From: Hoplostethus atlanticus
Lineage: Eukaryota; Chordata; Actinopteri; Trachichthyiformes; Trachichthyidae
Direction of reading: 5' to 3'
NCBI GenBank assembly: GCA_034670405.1
Contig: JAXDDX010000054.1
Location: forward strand, 2,901,162 to 2,965,161
Length of the DNA: 64,000 bases
Positions 22,289 through 43,779 of this stretch are shown here, piece after piece (position 1 is the stretch's first letter; every line of letters begins with the position of its first letter). The notes below the pieces were generated by a model, which saw nothing but the letters and a program-made list of their open reading frames with translations, was not told where the DNA came from and made no database searches. The position numbers were made by a program, and so were the translations under genes.

Positions 22289-22881
22289 AGATGTGGTTTA
22301 TATAATAGCATTTGTTGTCCTTTCTAAAGCAAAAGCTCCAGTACAAAGTTCCATCTTTCTATAACAAGGAAGTTATTCTACACATTTTCACACAATTTGT
22401 AAGACCCGCCTGAAGTGGCTGATCAAATCTAGATTTTTTTTTTCGAAGTGTGGATAAGGAGAGGGACTGGCACAGAGGGGTAATGTGAAGTTGAAATGTG
22501 GTTGTGGATGTCAGGGGCGCAGATGTTGTAAAAAGGTCAGGGGTCGCCCTGCCTAGCCTGAAATCCAATCGGTTACGGTTCAAATCCAACTAGACGGAGT
22601 TCACCACGAAGTGTACACCTCATAAAAGTCATGCATGCACACACACACACACACACCATTTTAAGAACCAACACAAAAACCAACAGACACACACAGCACA
22701 TGTTCGACCCATCCACCCCACAGATGGGGGTCTCCTTTCAGCCCTCTTTACCACAGCACCTGGGCAGGGTGGGTTAGTGTTACCTCCAACCTTTTACCCC
22801 AACCCCTCTCAGTCTTTTGATCGCTAATCCTGGACCCCCAGTCTAACTCTCCCAGTACTATAATTCTAATAGACTGGGGAC

Positions 22882-22914
<33 letters not shown>

Positions 22915-23711
22915 CATAACAACATCCAGACCAGTCCACACCCGGTAAAACGAATGGTGGAATCACCCTGCTGCCCCCTGCGTCATAAATCACCTGTCCC
23001 CACTAACACGGTGGCTGCCAAAAAAAGGTTCCGCTTGACGACTACAAAGACAAAACGAGGTTCCCATTGCAGACTACAAAGGGACTGGGAACTGAGGACG
23101 GCCTGTTTTTTTTGTGAATGGAGAGACCTACCAGACATTTGTGACCACAGACACGACTAGACGACTGGTGGACACCTGGAGCCTGGTGGGAACAGTTCAC
23201 CAGGAGCGTTAGGACCTCGAGATGGTGGAGCCTGGGGAGCCGTATGATAGCACATGTAGCAGACCCAGACGGGGTTCATACGGGAAAATAATAAAGAACG
23301 CTTTATCCATACAGAAACTCAAGGCTGTATATTCACTTGGATTTAAAAAGTGATTTTACTACAGTGGTAGAATAAATCTGTATTATAAAAGTAACAAACT
23401 CTCTTCAACAAATTTACTATGAGGTATTTTCCTGACCCTGATCAGTTACAAAATAGCAGCATATAAAACTTTTATCTCCCCAATAATAAATGGATATAGC
23501 ATCATGTATGTAATCTATATATATAATGTTGAGGTCATGTGATGTAGTTATATTTGTTCATTTCCATTACAATTTCACGTTTAGCTCTGCAGAGCAGGCA
23601 GGAGTTTGAAAATGTCTTCCACTTGATTATGCCAGGCTACATTTGTATGAAAGATAAAAAAGCCACTGGTGTGTGTATGTATGTGTACCATATATTGATA
23701 GTATAGGTATG

Positions 23712-23748
<37 letters not shown>

Positions 23749-23897
23749 GTGGGGCTGCTGTCCAGAGCCATGCCATGCTTGATTAGTCCTAATCTCGCTA
23801 GGAGTCGGGTTGCTGTGTCGGCGGCATGTCTGTATGGAAGGCATGCAGGCTGGTGGATCACAGGGATTGACCCTCTCCCTCTCAGGTTAACAGAAGC

Positions 23898-23980
23898 CCT
23901 GTGTGTGTGTGTGTGTGCGTGTATGTGTATGTGAGAGAGTGTGTGAGAGAGAGAGAGTGTGAGAGAGAGTGTGAGAGAGA

Positions 23981-24067
<87 letters not shown>
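23898..24067. repeat. (GT)n then (GA)n compound microsatellite
   Basis: The GT tract changes to GAGAGAGTGT variants and then to a nearly pure GA run of about 80 bases ending at 24067. Confidence 0.95.
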
Positions 24068-24070
<3 letters not shown>

Positions 24071-24326
24071 GAAACTTGCTGAACTTGAAATTGAGTTCTC
24101 AGAAGGCAAGATTAGGTGTGAAACACAGTTTGTGAGAGTCTGAGAGAGACATGAAGTGTAATGTGTGTGTGCGTGTGTGAAAGGAGAGAGGGAGAAAAAG
24201 GAAATGGGAGAGAGTCAGAGGATACGGAGAGAATGTGTTTGCAGGAGGTCTAGTTGAACTTTGGCTCTGGCTGCAGTGCAGGAGGAGTCACCTCTCGTAA
24301 AACGTACCCCCAGCAGGTTGTAAACA

Positions 24327-24382
<56 letters not shown>

Positions 24383-24718
24383 CTGCTGTCTCCCCATGCC
24401 AGGGAGGTTTATCCCCGCTCGTTTAGTCGCTATTTTCCATGTGCCACCAAACAGTAGGCCTACCCCGGTCGACATTACTTCACATTGGAGTTGAGGAAAC
24501 GCAGGGCGCTCGGTTTAATGCGAGCAAAGCCGCGGACAGCGCGCTCCGCCTGCGGCAGAATGCGCCGCGGGCTTAAGTTGTCTGTTAGTGTCTGTGTAAG
24601 TGTGTGTGTTTGGGGAGTTTTGGGATCAAACCCACTGTCGACAGAGGCTGCACTGAGAAGACAGCTGGCGACAGGTGCTTCCTGTAACAACGCAGCAGGT
24701 GCTTCACATTCTCCCTCG

Positions 24719-24801
<83 letters not shown>
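24719..24801. repeat. (CA)n microsatellite, about 41 units
   Basis: Uninterrupted CA dinucleotides, the longest CA tract in the window. Confidence 0.98.
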
Positions 24802-24805
<4 letters not shown>

Positions 24806-25377
24806 CCAGATAGTTCGCCCCCGAGACATGATTGTGCATGCACTGACACTCTTTTTCTCCCTCTCCTTCTCTTACACACGCATGTTTGTATTCCTATACT
24901 TGTGAGGACCTTCGTTGACTACGTTGATTCCCTGACCCATGAAGCCAAAGCTCGCGGTGTCGTTGCTATGGACGTTTATTTCAGCAGCTTCATGCGGTCC
25001 ATTTCCTTTTTTTTTCCATCTCCATGCTAACATCTCGACTCTTCAAAATAAATTGCTTCAATGCTCGGCTTGCTGAGCTCGATAGATATCTGCACCTGTG
25101 TGACCGATCAAACCGTTTCTAAATGCTCATATTCCCTCAGCCGCCTTTTGCTTTCCTTTCTTTCACCACAGTTTTTGTCACCACTATTTCCTGTTGCCTC
25201 ATTCATCTTCATGTGCACCCAGAGTGTAAATAAAAGTCACTGAGTCACAGAGTCACTGTACACAAATGTATGTTTCTATCCCGCCGCCTGTACCCTAACT
25301 TCAACCTTAATCCTTTGAAGGATCGCCCTTGTCTGTCTGTCCTTGTGAGGACATTCGGGCCTCATGTATTGAAATAC

Positions 25378-25425
<48 letters not shown>

Positions 25426-27032
25426 CTCCTCCACATGTGTGTGCGGCTCCACTGAGAGGTCATCAGTCAGCAGGTCTATTTTTCTCTCTTTATTTTCAAT
25501 CACAGGCTACAACACAGCGGCACAGCCAATCGCTCACACTCAGGCTATCAAAACAACATGGGTCCTCAACAAATGAGATCTCTCCCATCTGTTTCAACCC
25601 CCCCCCGCCCCCACCTCCCTTCCTCCCTCACCCATTTCCCCTGGGCTATGACGCTATATCTCCCAAATGGAAACAGAAGTCATGACGCTAGGACAGACCA
25701 ATGCTTTTTAGATCTGTATCAGCGTCTCTCTCAGGACTCTACGGTTGGGAAACTCAGCTGTAGTTAGTTAGTTTGGTCTCCGCATCAGCTGTCCAACGGC
25801 AGTGTAGATGGTAGATAGTGTCAGTTTCCCCAAATATTGTGTGTGAGTGTGAGTGTGTGTGTGTAAACCGCATGATTATGAGCAGTTGTTATTACAGGAA
25901 GTGGAACATATATTACCTTTCATAATAATTCTAAATATTTAAGGATGTGATCAGGAAAAGAAAAACAGAAAAATAGTAATGGGAGATGCGTGTCCAAAAA
26001 GTTGGACGAAAAGTGGGAACGAAGCCAGGAGTAACAAAGAGAAACTAAGTTATTATTCATGCTCTGGATTTTTACTCAGATACAAAACTGGTACATCTTC
26101 AACTTATGGATTAAAATCAGACAACACACCGACAGGTCCTCTATGCACCTTTAACCTTTGACCTAATAATTCAGATTTGTGCAATATAAAGTATTGATAG
26201 CCATTTTCTAAATATTGAGCGATAACAGTGGTGACGTGTATTGCTGTCATCACTTCATATTGCATTATTTTCAATTTTCAATATGAAAACTGAAGAGTCA
26301 TTGTATTGTATTTTACCTTGGTAAAAAAAAAATCCCATTGCATTCATATGACAAGGACACTCGTAGGAAAAAAATCACATCCTTGAATAATCCTTGATGA
26401 CTGTGAGGTAGAATATTTCTTATTCTTATGATAGGTTTGATTAATCAAAAGCACGTATATTGTGCTCTATGTGAAAACAATGAAACCACATTTTTCTTTT
26501 ATAAGACTTGATGGCATTTCAGTGCCAGTTCAATCGCCTGAAGAGTACCTCAGTAGAAAATATGAAATGATACGTCAGATAGCATTAGTTTTGTTTGTGG
26601 AGTTTATATTTTCCCAAACAGCCCTCGACAACAACCCAGAGGAACGGCCAGTCAAATAAGGGCGCTAGTGTGTTTCTTCACATTATCAGCTCAGCATCTC
26701 GAAATCACATAGCAAGGTGCATGGGTGTGTGTTCTGTGTGTGCGCGATTGTTTGTGTGTGTGTGTGTGTGTGTGTGGGGGGGGGGTATGTATTCCCTTGT
26801 GCATGTGACATACAGTTTCTCATGGTTTCTCATGGTTGGAGAAATAAATTGTCTTATTTCCCAAGAAGCCCTCTCTGGACAGACGCTGAAACAAACTCAA
26901 GAAGGAACATTTTTCTCTTCCCAAAGTTTTTCTCTTTTCTTTTTGGAAAGAGAGACGAGTCAAACTGTTGGACGGCAACACAGAGACGTCCATTCATCCC
27001 TCAGTCTCTTGTCTCCCTGCTGCTCCTGTTTT

Positions 27033-35553
<8,521 letters not shown>

Positions 35554-35590
35554 GTCATCGAGCCTGTGGCAGAAAAAGAGGCGATTTTAA
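35554..35590 (-). promoter_or_regulatory. 3' splice site in the netrin 5' UTR
   Basis: On the coding strand CTCTTTTTCTGCCACAG ends at 35564, ten bases before the tandem Met codons at 35545-35553. This implies at least one upstream non-coding exon. An ATG three bases ahead of the chosen start opens a two-codon frame (ATG ACA TGA), a minimal upstream reading frame. Confidence 0.6.
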
Positions 35591-36599
35591 GAGCCAAGGG
35601 AGTTAGATCATAAAAAAAATGATGGATTTATACGACTTGCACTCAGATCGACCACCTGTGCCTTTATTGAAAACACACTATACCAGCTTGCCGCATCACT
35701 TCATCTGAGCCTTTTTTGCTCCAGGTAGATACCAGTAAAGATCTCATCACATAACAATGTAATCTCCCGGTCTTGACTGTAGTGTTGGCCACCGGCTTGA
35801 ACCTGTGACCTTGACAGCCTTTAAGAACATATTTATCTTAAAAAAAACCTTAACCCATAAAGGGTGGGTGAGTGTGGATGAAGAAGTGCGCGATCCCAGC
35901 GGATCCTGTCTGGAATGACAAAAAACATGCCCGACAGCTGGGCCTAAACCGTGAGCTGGACCACATCCATCACATTTATGGTCCTCCTCTTCAAATCACT
36001 TTACCGTTGGTCAGTGCTTAGAGGCAAGGCCAGGCCCGAGGTTGTGTGAAGCATTATTGAGGGAGAGTAAGAAAGAAAGGAAGGAAGTGAAGGAGAAGGG
36101 AAGGGGAAGAGTTGGAGATTAGAGTTGAAGTTGGTCGGAAAGATTTATAGAGAGAAATGCATGTTCGGCTTGAGCCCCTACCCGGATACTTCCGCGGTAA
36201 AGACAAACACTGACTTGTGTACGTCCACCATGTGAACAAATCCCCTGTCGTCTATACAACTGGTGATGGGAGAAATTTATTCCTCTGTCAACATTTTGAC
36301 ACCAGTGAGGGTTAATGTCTGCCTGCAGACACAGTGAGTCATGCACCTACTTTCTCTGACACCATGATATACAACACTGACTTTTTTTTGGTTGCTGTTG
36401 AAATGCCCAGAAGCAAATTCCCACCAAGCACTTCTCCACAAACTTCCACAAACTATTTCACTTGCGAGTCTCTTCTATACTGTAATTTTCTTCTGGTTGA
36501 TACTAGCCTTCCTCCCTCGTTCACATGTCCTCTGCTCTTCCCTCTCTCTGCCCGTGTATCACCTGCCCCCTTCATTCTCTTTTGGGAATATTCTTAACT

Positions 36600-39500
36600 G
36601 CTGCTAGATTGATGATGTCCTAACAAGCGTTTGACACTGACAGCAAAGTCAGCAGGGCTGCATAAACCAACCCTGTAGGAGAGGATAGGGGCTGAGAGCC
36701 TCTCTGGCGTAGTCATCTCGCTCAATTAGACCTGCGACCGAAATATGAGGCTTCCCCCAGGACCACACCGCTCTGCGGGGCTTGGAGGAAGGCCGTGATA
36801 CTATCCATAATACCCCCCTGGCTGCCTGGAACGAGCTACTCTGCTCGCGACCTCCAACACGAAGGACGAGCCCCTGAAAAAAGTGGATCAGCCAATCTCG
36901 GTTCAGGACAAAAAGGGAGTATCAGCCGTATCAGGCGACTGTTTTGGGGCGTTGCTACTGGAAACGCCACGACTCGCAGTTACAGTGATGAGCGGTCTGA
37001 CTGTGACCCCTGCGCCACCACGCCACATTCCTGGGGTCCAGTGTGCCTCCGCTGGGAATTCCAGACGTGTCGCGACATGCCCCAGGGGAACCTGAACGCG
37101 CCGCTAAAAAGCAGACCTCATTAATTGATCGGTTGATTAATTAGGTCTCTGCTTTCGTATGGTGTCTATGTCTGCATGAGAGGAGAAGAAGGATATCAAG
37201 CTCTATGGGGGGAGGGATCCTAAAAAAAAAAAGAGGATAAAGGTTGTTGGAGGATCCATGGAAGTAGGGCAGGTCCTAGTGCAATGTACATAGTACTTAC
37301 TCGAGAATTCAATCTGGATGAGGCATGATGAGGAAGGCGGGGGTTGGGCAGGGGGGGTAATGGTGGGAGTAGTGACATGCGTGGTGGTAGGAGAAAGGGG
37401 GCAGTTGTTTAACATTCCCGTGGCATGATTTGCACTTTGTCTTTGTCACATTACACAGCTAATTAAACATCGTCCCATTACAACTACTTTGATAAATGGA
37501 TGCTCTTCCGAGAGAGGCCCCTGAGGTTTTTAATGTGCCCCCCTAGGCCAAATCCAGACTCTCACTCCGAAACCAGATCGTCTGTCTGGCACCACCAACG
37601 TAACCCGCCGGATACAGTTTCAATGTTTTTTTTCTCTGCCGCTTTCCATAAATTCACACGGCCGGCGCGTCGGAAGAGCACTTCGAAGATGAGTGGCATT
37701 CCCCCCCTAATGTGCTGTTTGATGAGCACGTGGGAATTTCACGTCAACTCTTTTGTTGATACTTATCAATTACTATCTTCATATTTGGAGAGACGTTGAG
37801 TATCGCAGAATAAAACGTCTAGCCTGTCTCTCAAAAAGCTTATACAACCAAATAGCGCTGTGATGAGATCAACAACATCTCCAGAGGGTGATCTTTAAAA
37901 GCAGCTATGCTTGGCTGGCAAGGGGCTGGAAAAATACTTGCTGACAACCTGGGGCATGTTTACAGCATAGTCGAATACAGGAGAGCGAAGGGGGCCGCTG
38001 CTCATGTTCGTGCTGGAAGCCCCGAGTAACAACCTGCTCCAAAAACGCCACGCCATATTTATTTTCCTATGTCATTCTCCGGCTATTCTTCATTACGCTA
38101 AAAAGTACAAGGCACTCTGATGAAGTTGAGCCATCGTTTTAATGTCAGGGAGGAACAGAGTTAATTGACGGGTTGGTGAAAGAGAAAACCGTAAAAGCTA
38201 CTGTAAAACAACAATTACTACTAAAGTACTAGGGTTTGACAAACATTCATGAAAGGCAAGATGGAGTATGACAGTACTTGGAGGGAGATATGAAGTTAGA
38301 GGGTGGTAAACTAGTAATAATTGTCTGTTAAGGAAGGGGAGATATAATAAAACAATAGAAAGGATCTGGTTAAAAGAGCAGGGAGCAATGAACAACAACA
38401 GACGAGTAGGACGATGACAGAAGAGTGATGCCATCGTAGAAACACTGAAATTAATCAACGATTCAATCAATGTCCAACTTGACACTTGGACTGCAGAGGA
38501 GAATGAAGGAAGCATTATGTGGGACTATGCCTTGCTACCTGTTAACTCTCGTTGGCCTGTCTCACACTGCGGCTCTGGGCCCGTCTGGGTTTTGAGCTGT
38601 TATGGTGAGCAGATGAGCTGGATTTGGCCTGCCTCTCACATTTTAACATTCCTCGTCATGCCCAGCCACTAGCGGAGCAAGGATCCCACCATGACTGCTC
38701 CACAACGTGCAAGATGGAGGCAATTTGAAAAGGCTTGTGCAAAATTCAAGTCACTCTGCTACTGTGTGGTAAGATTCGAAGGGATATTTTTTGGCTTGCG
38801 TAAATAAACGCGAGACTGGGAAGTTTTAGTGAGGTAATCACGCCCAACTGTTTTTTACACCGGGCCCGTAGCCACTGGGAATATTTCCCAGGGTTCTGCA
38901 TCGCAGCCCTGTGCCAAGACACGGAGCCACGTATTGGCCTTTAAATAAATCTGATCAATTATATAAACTCTGCTCTGTAGCCTATAGCCCTGTTTGAAGC
39001 TGAACCGAGGCACCTGTTGGCGCATGTTACCACAGTGACACCTTTGTTAATTTGCAATTGTCCTCAGCCAGGCCGAAATACAACACTGGACCCTGGGCGA
39101 GAAGAAGAGAAAGGCTATGTATACGCTCTGTATTCCCAAACTGCATTCCTGCCTGCCCAGTTGAAGCCCATGTGTGTTATTCCACACGGAGCAGATTCCA
39201 GGAGCTGTTTTAGGTGTAATAATCTAATTTTAGTGGGGCAGCCAGGGAGGTGAAACCGACAGACAGCACAAAATGGATTATCACTGCTTGTATCTTTAGC
39301 TAAAGGCCCCTGTCCTGAGGTTTGCACCTCCGACACACTGACAATCAGCTGCCTGCATACATGTGGACCCCCATGGGCCATATCTACCCCCAGAATTAAT
39401 GCAGCACATTGAGGTGGACGCCTTGACTTATGGGCCCTGCATACTTCACTTTGAATAAGAAAACATATGTACTTGATATTTAAAGGCTCAACTTCCCCCC

Positions 39501-41350
39501 CCCTCCCCCCTATTTTCTCTTCCCACGCCAGTTTACAGCCTTTCATACAAGTTGGCAAGGCACTTTCCGTGGAGGCTTCGCTTCAAATGTTGATATTGAA
39601 AAGCAGATGGAAATGAAATCATTGTGATTTCATGTTCCAGTCACGCCAAAGACAACCTCGGGCGTAATGAACATAAAAGCGAGGCCTCTGTTTGTAGTGG
39701 AGCGACAATTAAACCCACACCGGGTCACACATTGGGCTAATAATTAAGAGCAGGCGGCAAACGAAAAATAATTATATAAGCGCCCATTTTTCGCACAGAA
39801 ATAAATGAAAAAGGCGAACAGCAGCCCAGGATTTTTGTCAACTAGGCTATCACTTAAATGGTTATGAAGTGACAAACGAAAAGCACAATAGCCCATAAGT
39901 CAATATGAATTCACCACTGAGCCATAAAATCAAAGACCACCTGGAGGCCTCGACTGTTTACTTAAAACTGCACTGACCTTGACGTTTAGGCCTAATGCGG
40001 AAACGAACAACATATCTACTATATACGACTAAGAAACCATGCAAGATATAGCCTATTCTTCATTCATTTGCTATTAAGATGCTACAAATGGATTTTAAGA
40101 AAAATAATTCAAGCTCAGACATTTAACTTAAAACGCAAATAACTTGCAGTTAGATAGACGATGCGGGCGTTGCCGTAAACGGACGTAACAATAATAATTC
40201 CCTTTAGATGATTCATTAAACTAATATTTATCATATTCAGTTTGATTATTTTGGCAAGCGTTAACAGTCGAGCCCAAAGCCAAATTGCCCCATTTCCGCA
40301 GAACTAATTGCACGTGGTTTGCAATAATTGGGCTGCACACAATTAGCTTTATCTCGCAGAAACGAAGAATAATATTTACAGTGTTATCACAATTTAGATC
40401 AAACAATTTATTATAAGCATTCACAAATACAATTAGCTTTTTTTAACGTTAACAATTAGGCTTGCTAACCCGTGACCATCTGGCACAACAGGACAACTTG
40501 TCCCAGTAAAAAGGCCTAAATCATTTAAAAAGACATGTTAAATATTAGTGCCCTGTTGTTATCCTTTTTATTATTTTTATTTGAGCTGATCCATAACAAT
40601 TAGACTCATGCATGAATTATATAATTATACGATTGGTTAAGTTTTATATGTCCTCTCTTCAACGACTATCGTCTATCGTATCTGTACTGTTTTTGTTATT
40701 ACTTGGAACAAGCGAAGCAAAAATGAGGTCTAGTCTTCAAACTTGAAAAGGTCTAAAACTGTGGATTTAAGTTTATATGGGTGACAAAAAGGCAAACCAT
40801 CTGTGAGGGAAAAACCACAAGTTGTAAAACATTCGCTTATTGAAATCATAATTTAAAGCATCAGACTGCAGCCGGTTTACAACTTGTCTGTTAGGCCTAT
40901 AATCTGATCCACCAGTGCGGCGTCAATACAATAAAACCTAAAGGCAAAGTCCATGCAACCAATACTATTCGCCAACAAAACTACCCGCCTATATCGAGTG
41001 ACTTTTTAGGGGCAAATGGAGGAATGGCAGGATTTTATTTGCTCAGTGTGATAAATTGGAGATAGGTCACTAAACGCACTGCTCGGAGGGAACATTAATC
41101 CTCAACGCTCCCGATATTATTTTTTTATGAAGATATCGTTTCCAAATAAATTTCTTACAATTTTTGCTTCATCTTTGCACTCTATTATAATGCTAAAAAA
41201 AACAAGATCAAATTTAGACTCACTTTGGCTTGCCGTACCCAAACGACGTCCATGTATTAATAACGTCACTCTCCGACTCGAACCGCTGAAGTCCTCCTAC
41301 CATTCTCCAAGCAAAACCTCAGAAAGCCACAGCGAGACATTAAAGATATG
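36600..41350. promoter_or_regulatory. Repeat-poor AT-rich block, candidate conserved non-coding DNA
   Basis: Nearly 5 kb with no microsatellite longer than a few units and no recognisable transposon, in sharp contrast to the rest of the window. TAAT/ATTA homeodomain-type cores are clustered at 37118-37142, 39735-39780 and 40240-40460, for instance GGGCTAATAATTAAGAG and GCACACAATTAGCTTTATC. It would lie in the first intron or upstream of the netrin gene. No exon is supported in it. Confidence 0.45.
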
Positions 41351-41370
41351 GAATAGGGAGTAGAGCTCAC

Positions 41371-41560
41371 CATGTGCGTCCAAATGATCCCCCTTCTCCT
41401 GACTTGTGCTCGTGCGGTCCCTCTGGATCAATAAGTGGAGCGCAGCAAGTGTCCAGAGATCCAGCTCCAGTCTGAAGGAGCAGAGGCAAAACGCGCCGAG
41501 AGGGGGCAACAGAATGGATTGGGGGGGAGGGGGGGGTATCGAAAATGGCACGTCCATCTC
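41371..41560 (-). other. Candidate non-coding first exon of the netrin gene
   Basis: A GC-richer patch in AT-rich DNA. On the minus strand it ends ..GGACGCACATG with a good GTGAGC donor at 41370-41365. It lies about 5.8 kb upstream of the acceptor at 35564. There is no direct proof that the two are joined. Confidence 0.35.
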
Positions 41561-41599
41561 TCGTTATAGAAACTTAACGGTAGCAGCCTGTGCCATCCT

Positions 41600-43779
41600 T
41601 GCCAACACTGCAAAAATCCTCATGTCCATCAAGTCATTTAATCTCGAATTGAGTCTAAATTCTTAAAATAAAATTAATTTAAAAAAATAATCAAAGAATC
41701 ATCGTCTGAATCATAGTCATATTCATATAAAATCATATTCTGCAGGCAAAAATCAGGCAGGTCACTAGTGAAGAAAACACTTTATTCATAACACCGCATT
41801 GAAAATAAGTGAAAATGTCTCACTCCTTACAGATTTTACTTTTCAAGACTCAATTCAAGGTTACATGGCTTGTTGAGACGGGCATTTTTTGTAGTGTACA
41901 CATCCTCCGCCTCAAGTTTATTACAACTGGCGGGCAATTTGAGGACACGGGGGAAAGTCAGTTGTAGTAGTCTCATCTTGTATTGTCCAGGCAAAGATTT
42001 CACCCGCCGGTTTGTTCCAATTATCCCTCAACGGAATAGGAAAATACTTGAAGTTAATTGACTGGAGTGGATCGTTCTCAGATGTGCTCAAGCAGAGGAA
42101 CAAAAACTGATACAGATGGAAAGCATGGAATAAAAGAAAGAATTGAAAGGAGGGGGTGGTGGGAAGGACGGTCCATTGGAGAGGAGGAAACTTTCCCAGA
42201 GAAAGCCATAAAATTGATTGATGACTTCCCTCGAGGAATGTTTCCCCAGGTGTGTGCGCGCGCGTGTGTATCAAGTAGTTACAGTGTAGTTTGGAAATGC
42301 TATCCTTGGAAGCAGGACAAGTGCAATAAAGTAAATTGAGGGGAGAAATAACACGTTTGTGCGTCAAAATTACATGTTGGCAGTATTAGTACAAAGACAC
42401 AAGAGGCTTCAGTGAGCCTTGAGGGAGGTGGGGGGACACGTTGTCAACACTTAATGAATGTTCTAAATAACAAAAAGTACCATACTGATAACAGAAGCCA
42501 TCCATGAGAATGATAGCAAACCTGTTAAACAATATAATGCAACACTTGGAGGCCCATACTCCTAATAGGTGGTATCCCCTGCCAAATTTTGCACCCTGCA
42601 GCAAGTTGTGCTAAAAAATTCAAACCATAATAAACAAAATACCATGGAGCTGCAATTAAAAAGGTCAACATCAAGCAATCATGACAGAATCGGAGCATAT
42701 TTCACAATGCACTGGCGTCTCATTTGATGGATTAGCTACGCTTGAAAATATTGACACCTAAAGTGCTACAATATGGCACTGCAAGTCAAGTAACCTTGGA
42801 CGAATGATCAGACTTGAACCGGAGGATACCAGATGTAGAACGTAGTTTTATTTGCATCTACAGTCTACATTTTTACTTCTCCATTCCTGGTGTCCTGAAG
42901 CATCAGGCAGTGCCAACCGCAAACAGGAAAAGAAAAACAGCGTTGATTCACCCAGGTATAAGTTGGGCCCAGACAGATCCAAGAACTAGAAGGGAAAAAC
43001 AAAAAGTCACTGAGCCCACAAGGATATGAAAACACTGTATGACAGCAATCATACCGAAACCCTGTTGAGCTGAGCTTTAGCGGAGTGTTCTTGTAGTCCT
43101 TCAACACTATCTTCTGAAATGAAACCAGTATTAAGGAGAATAATGACAATACGGCACTGCACACGTCACCACACTAGCGTGGTCAGTCGGAGCACTTGGG
43201 AATATCAAGATCAGAGGTTGTAAGTAGAGCTATCGTTCACTTGGAGGTGTATCTCACACGTCCCCTCAATTCCTGGGATCGTCCCCTCATCTTCTAAGCA
43301 CATCTTCAAAGAGATCATGTTCCCTCCCCTCTGACCTTCTCCAATGTGTATAGAAGAGGGACAGAGAGAGGATGCAAGGGAATGACGAAGAGGCCATCGA
43401 CATGCTGTCCAGGGACCTGGGTTTTGCAACAAGCTTCTCTTTCAGACTTTGAGCCAGGGTTGTCTAAAGATCACCTCCCCACTGGAGACCGGGACGAATT
43501 TCTTAGAAGGATTTGGTATTGCCCTGATATCTCGTCCTGGAAAATATGTGAAATGGAACAAGTCTGTCTTGGAGAAAAGTTCTACACTACGTAATCAAAT
43601 ATGTCCTTGCTGATCATCATGACGAGATGATGTCAGGTGATTTTTAAAAACAATGTCTGATTTGCATCATATAAATTGGACCTTGACTGTACACTTTGGC
43701 TGCACAACACTGTTGGCAAAAAGAGGAAAATATTTTGATGTTATGAATATAAATGCAATGTTTTTCAAGCTTCACTCAC
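41600..43779. other. Intergenic DNA, no gene recognised
   Basis: No exon with both splice sites and a familiar motif was found. The 43.2-43.6 kb part could hold the last exon of the ZP4-like gene, but I cannot point to it. Confidence 0.35.

Larger units (their letters stand above)
22300..27032. other. Gene-poor, microsatellite-rich intergenic DNA
   Basis: No exon is supported. The stretch holds (GT)n 22882-22909 and 23714-23746, a mixed (GT)/(GA) tract 23898-24067, (CA)n 24328-24378, (CA)n 24719-24801, and (CA)n 25379-25422. A locally CpG-rich patch is at 24490-24580, of unknown meaning. CTTGTGAGGACCTTC-type words beside the CA tracts (24899, 25343) are a recurring fish repeat flank. Confidence 0.6.

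Noticed and set aside
24490-24600. CpG-island promoter of a hidden gene
   Set aside because: The patch is short, and no exon follows within several kilobases on either strand that I could recognise.
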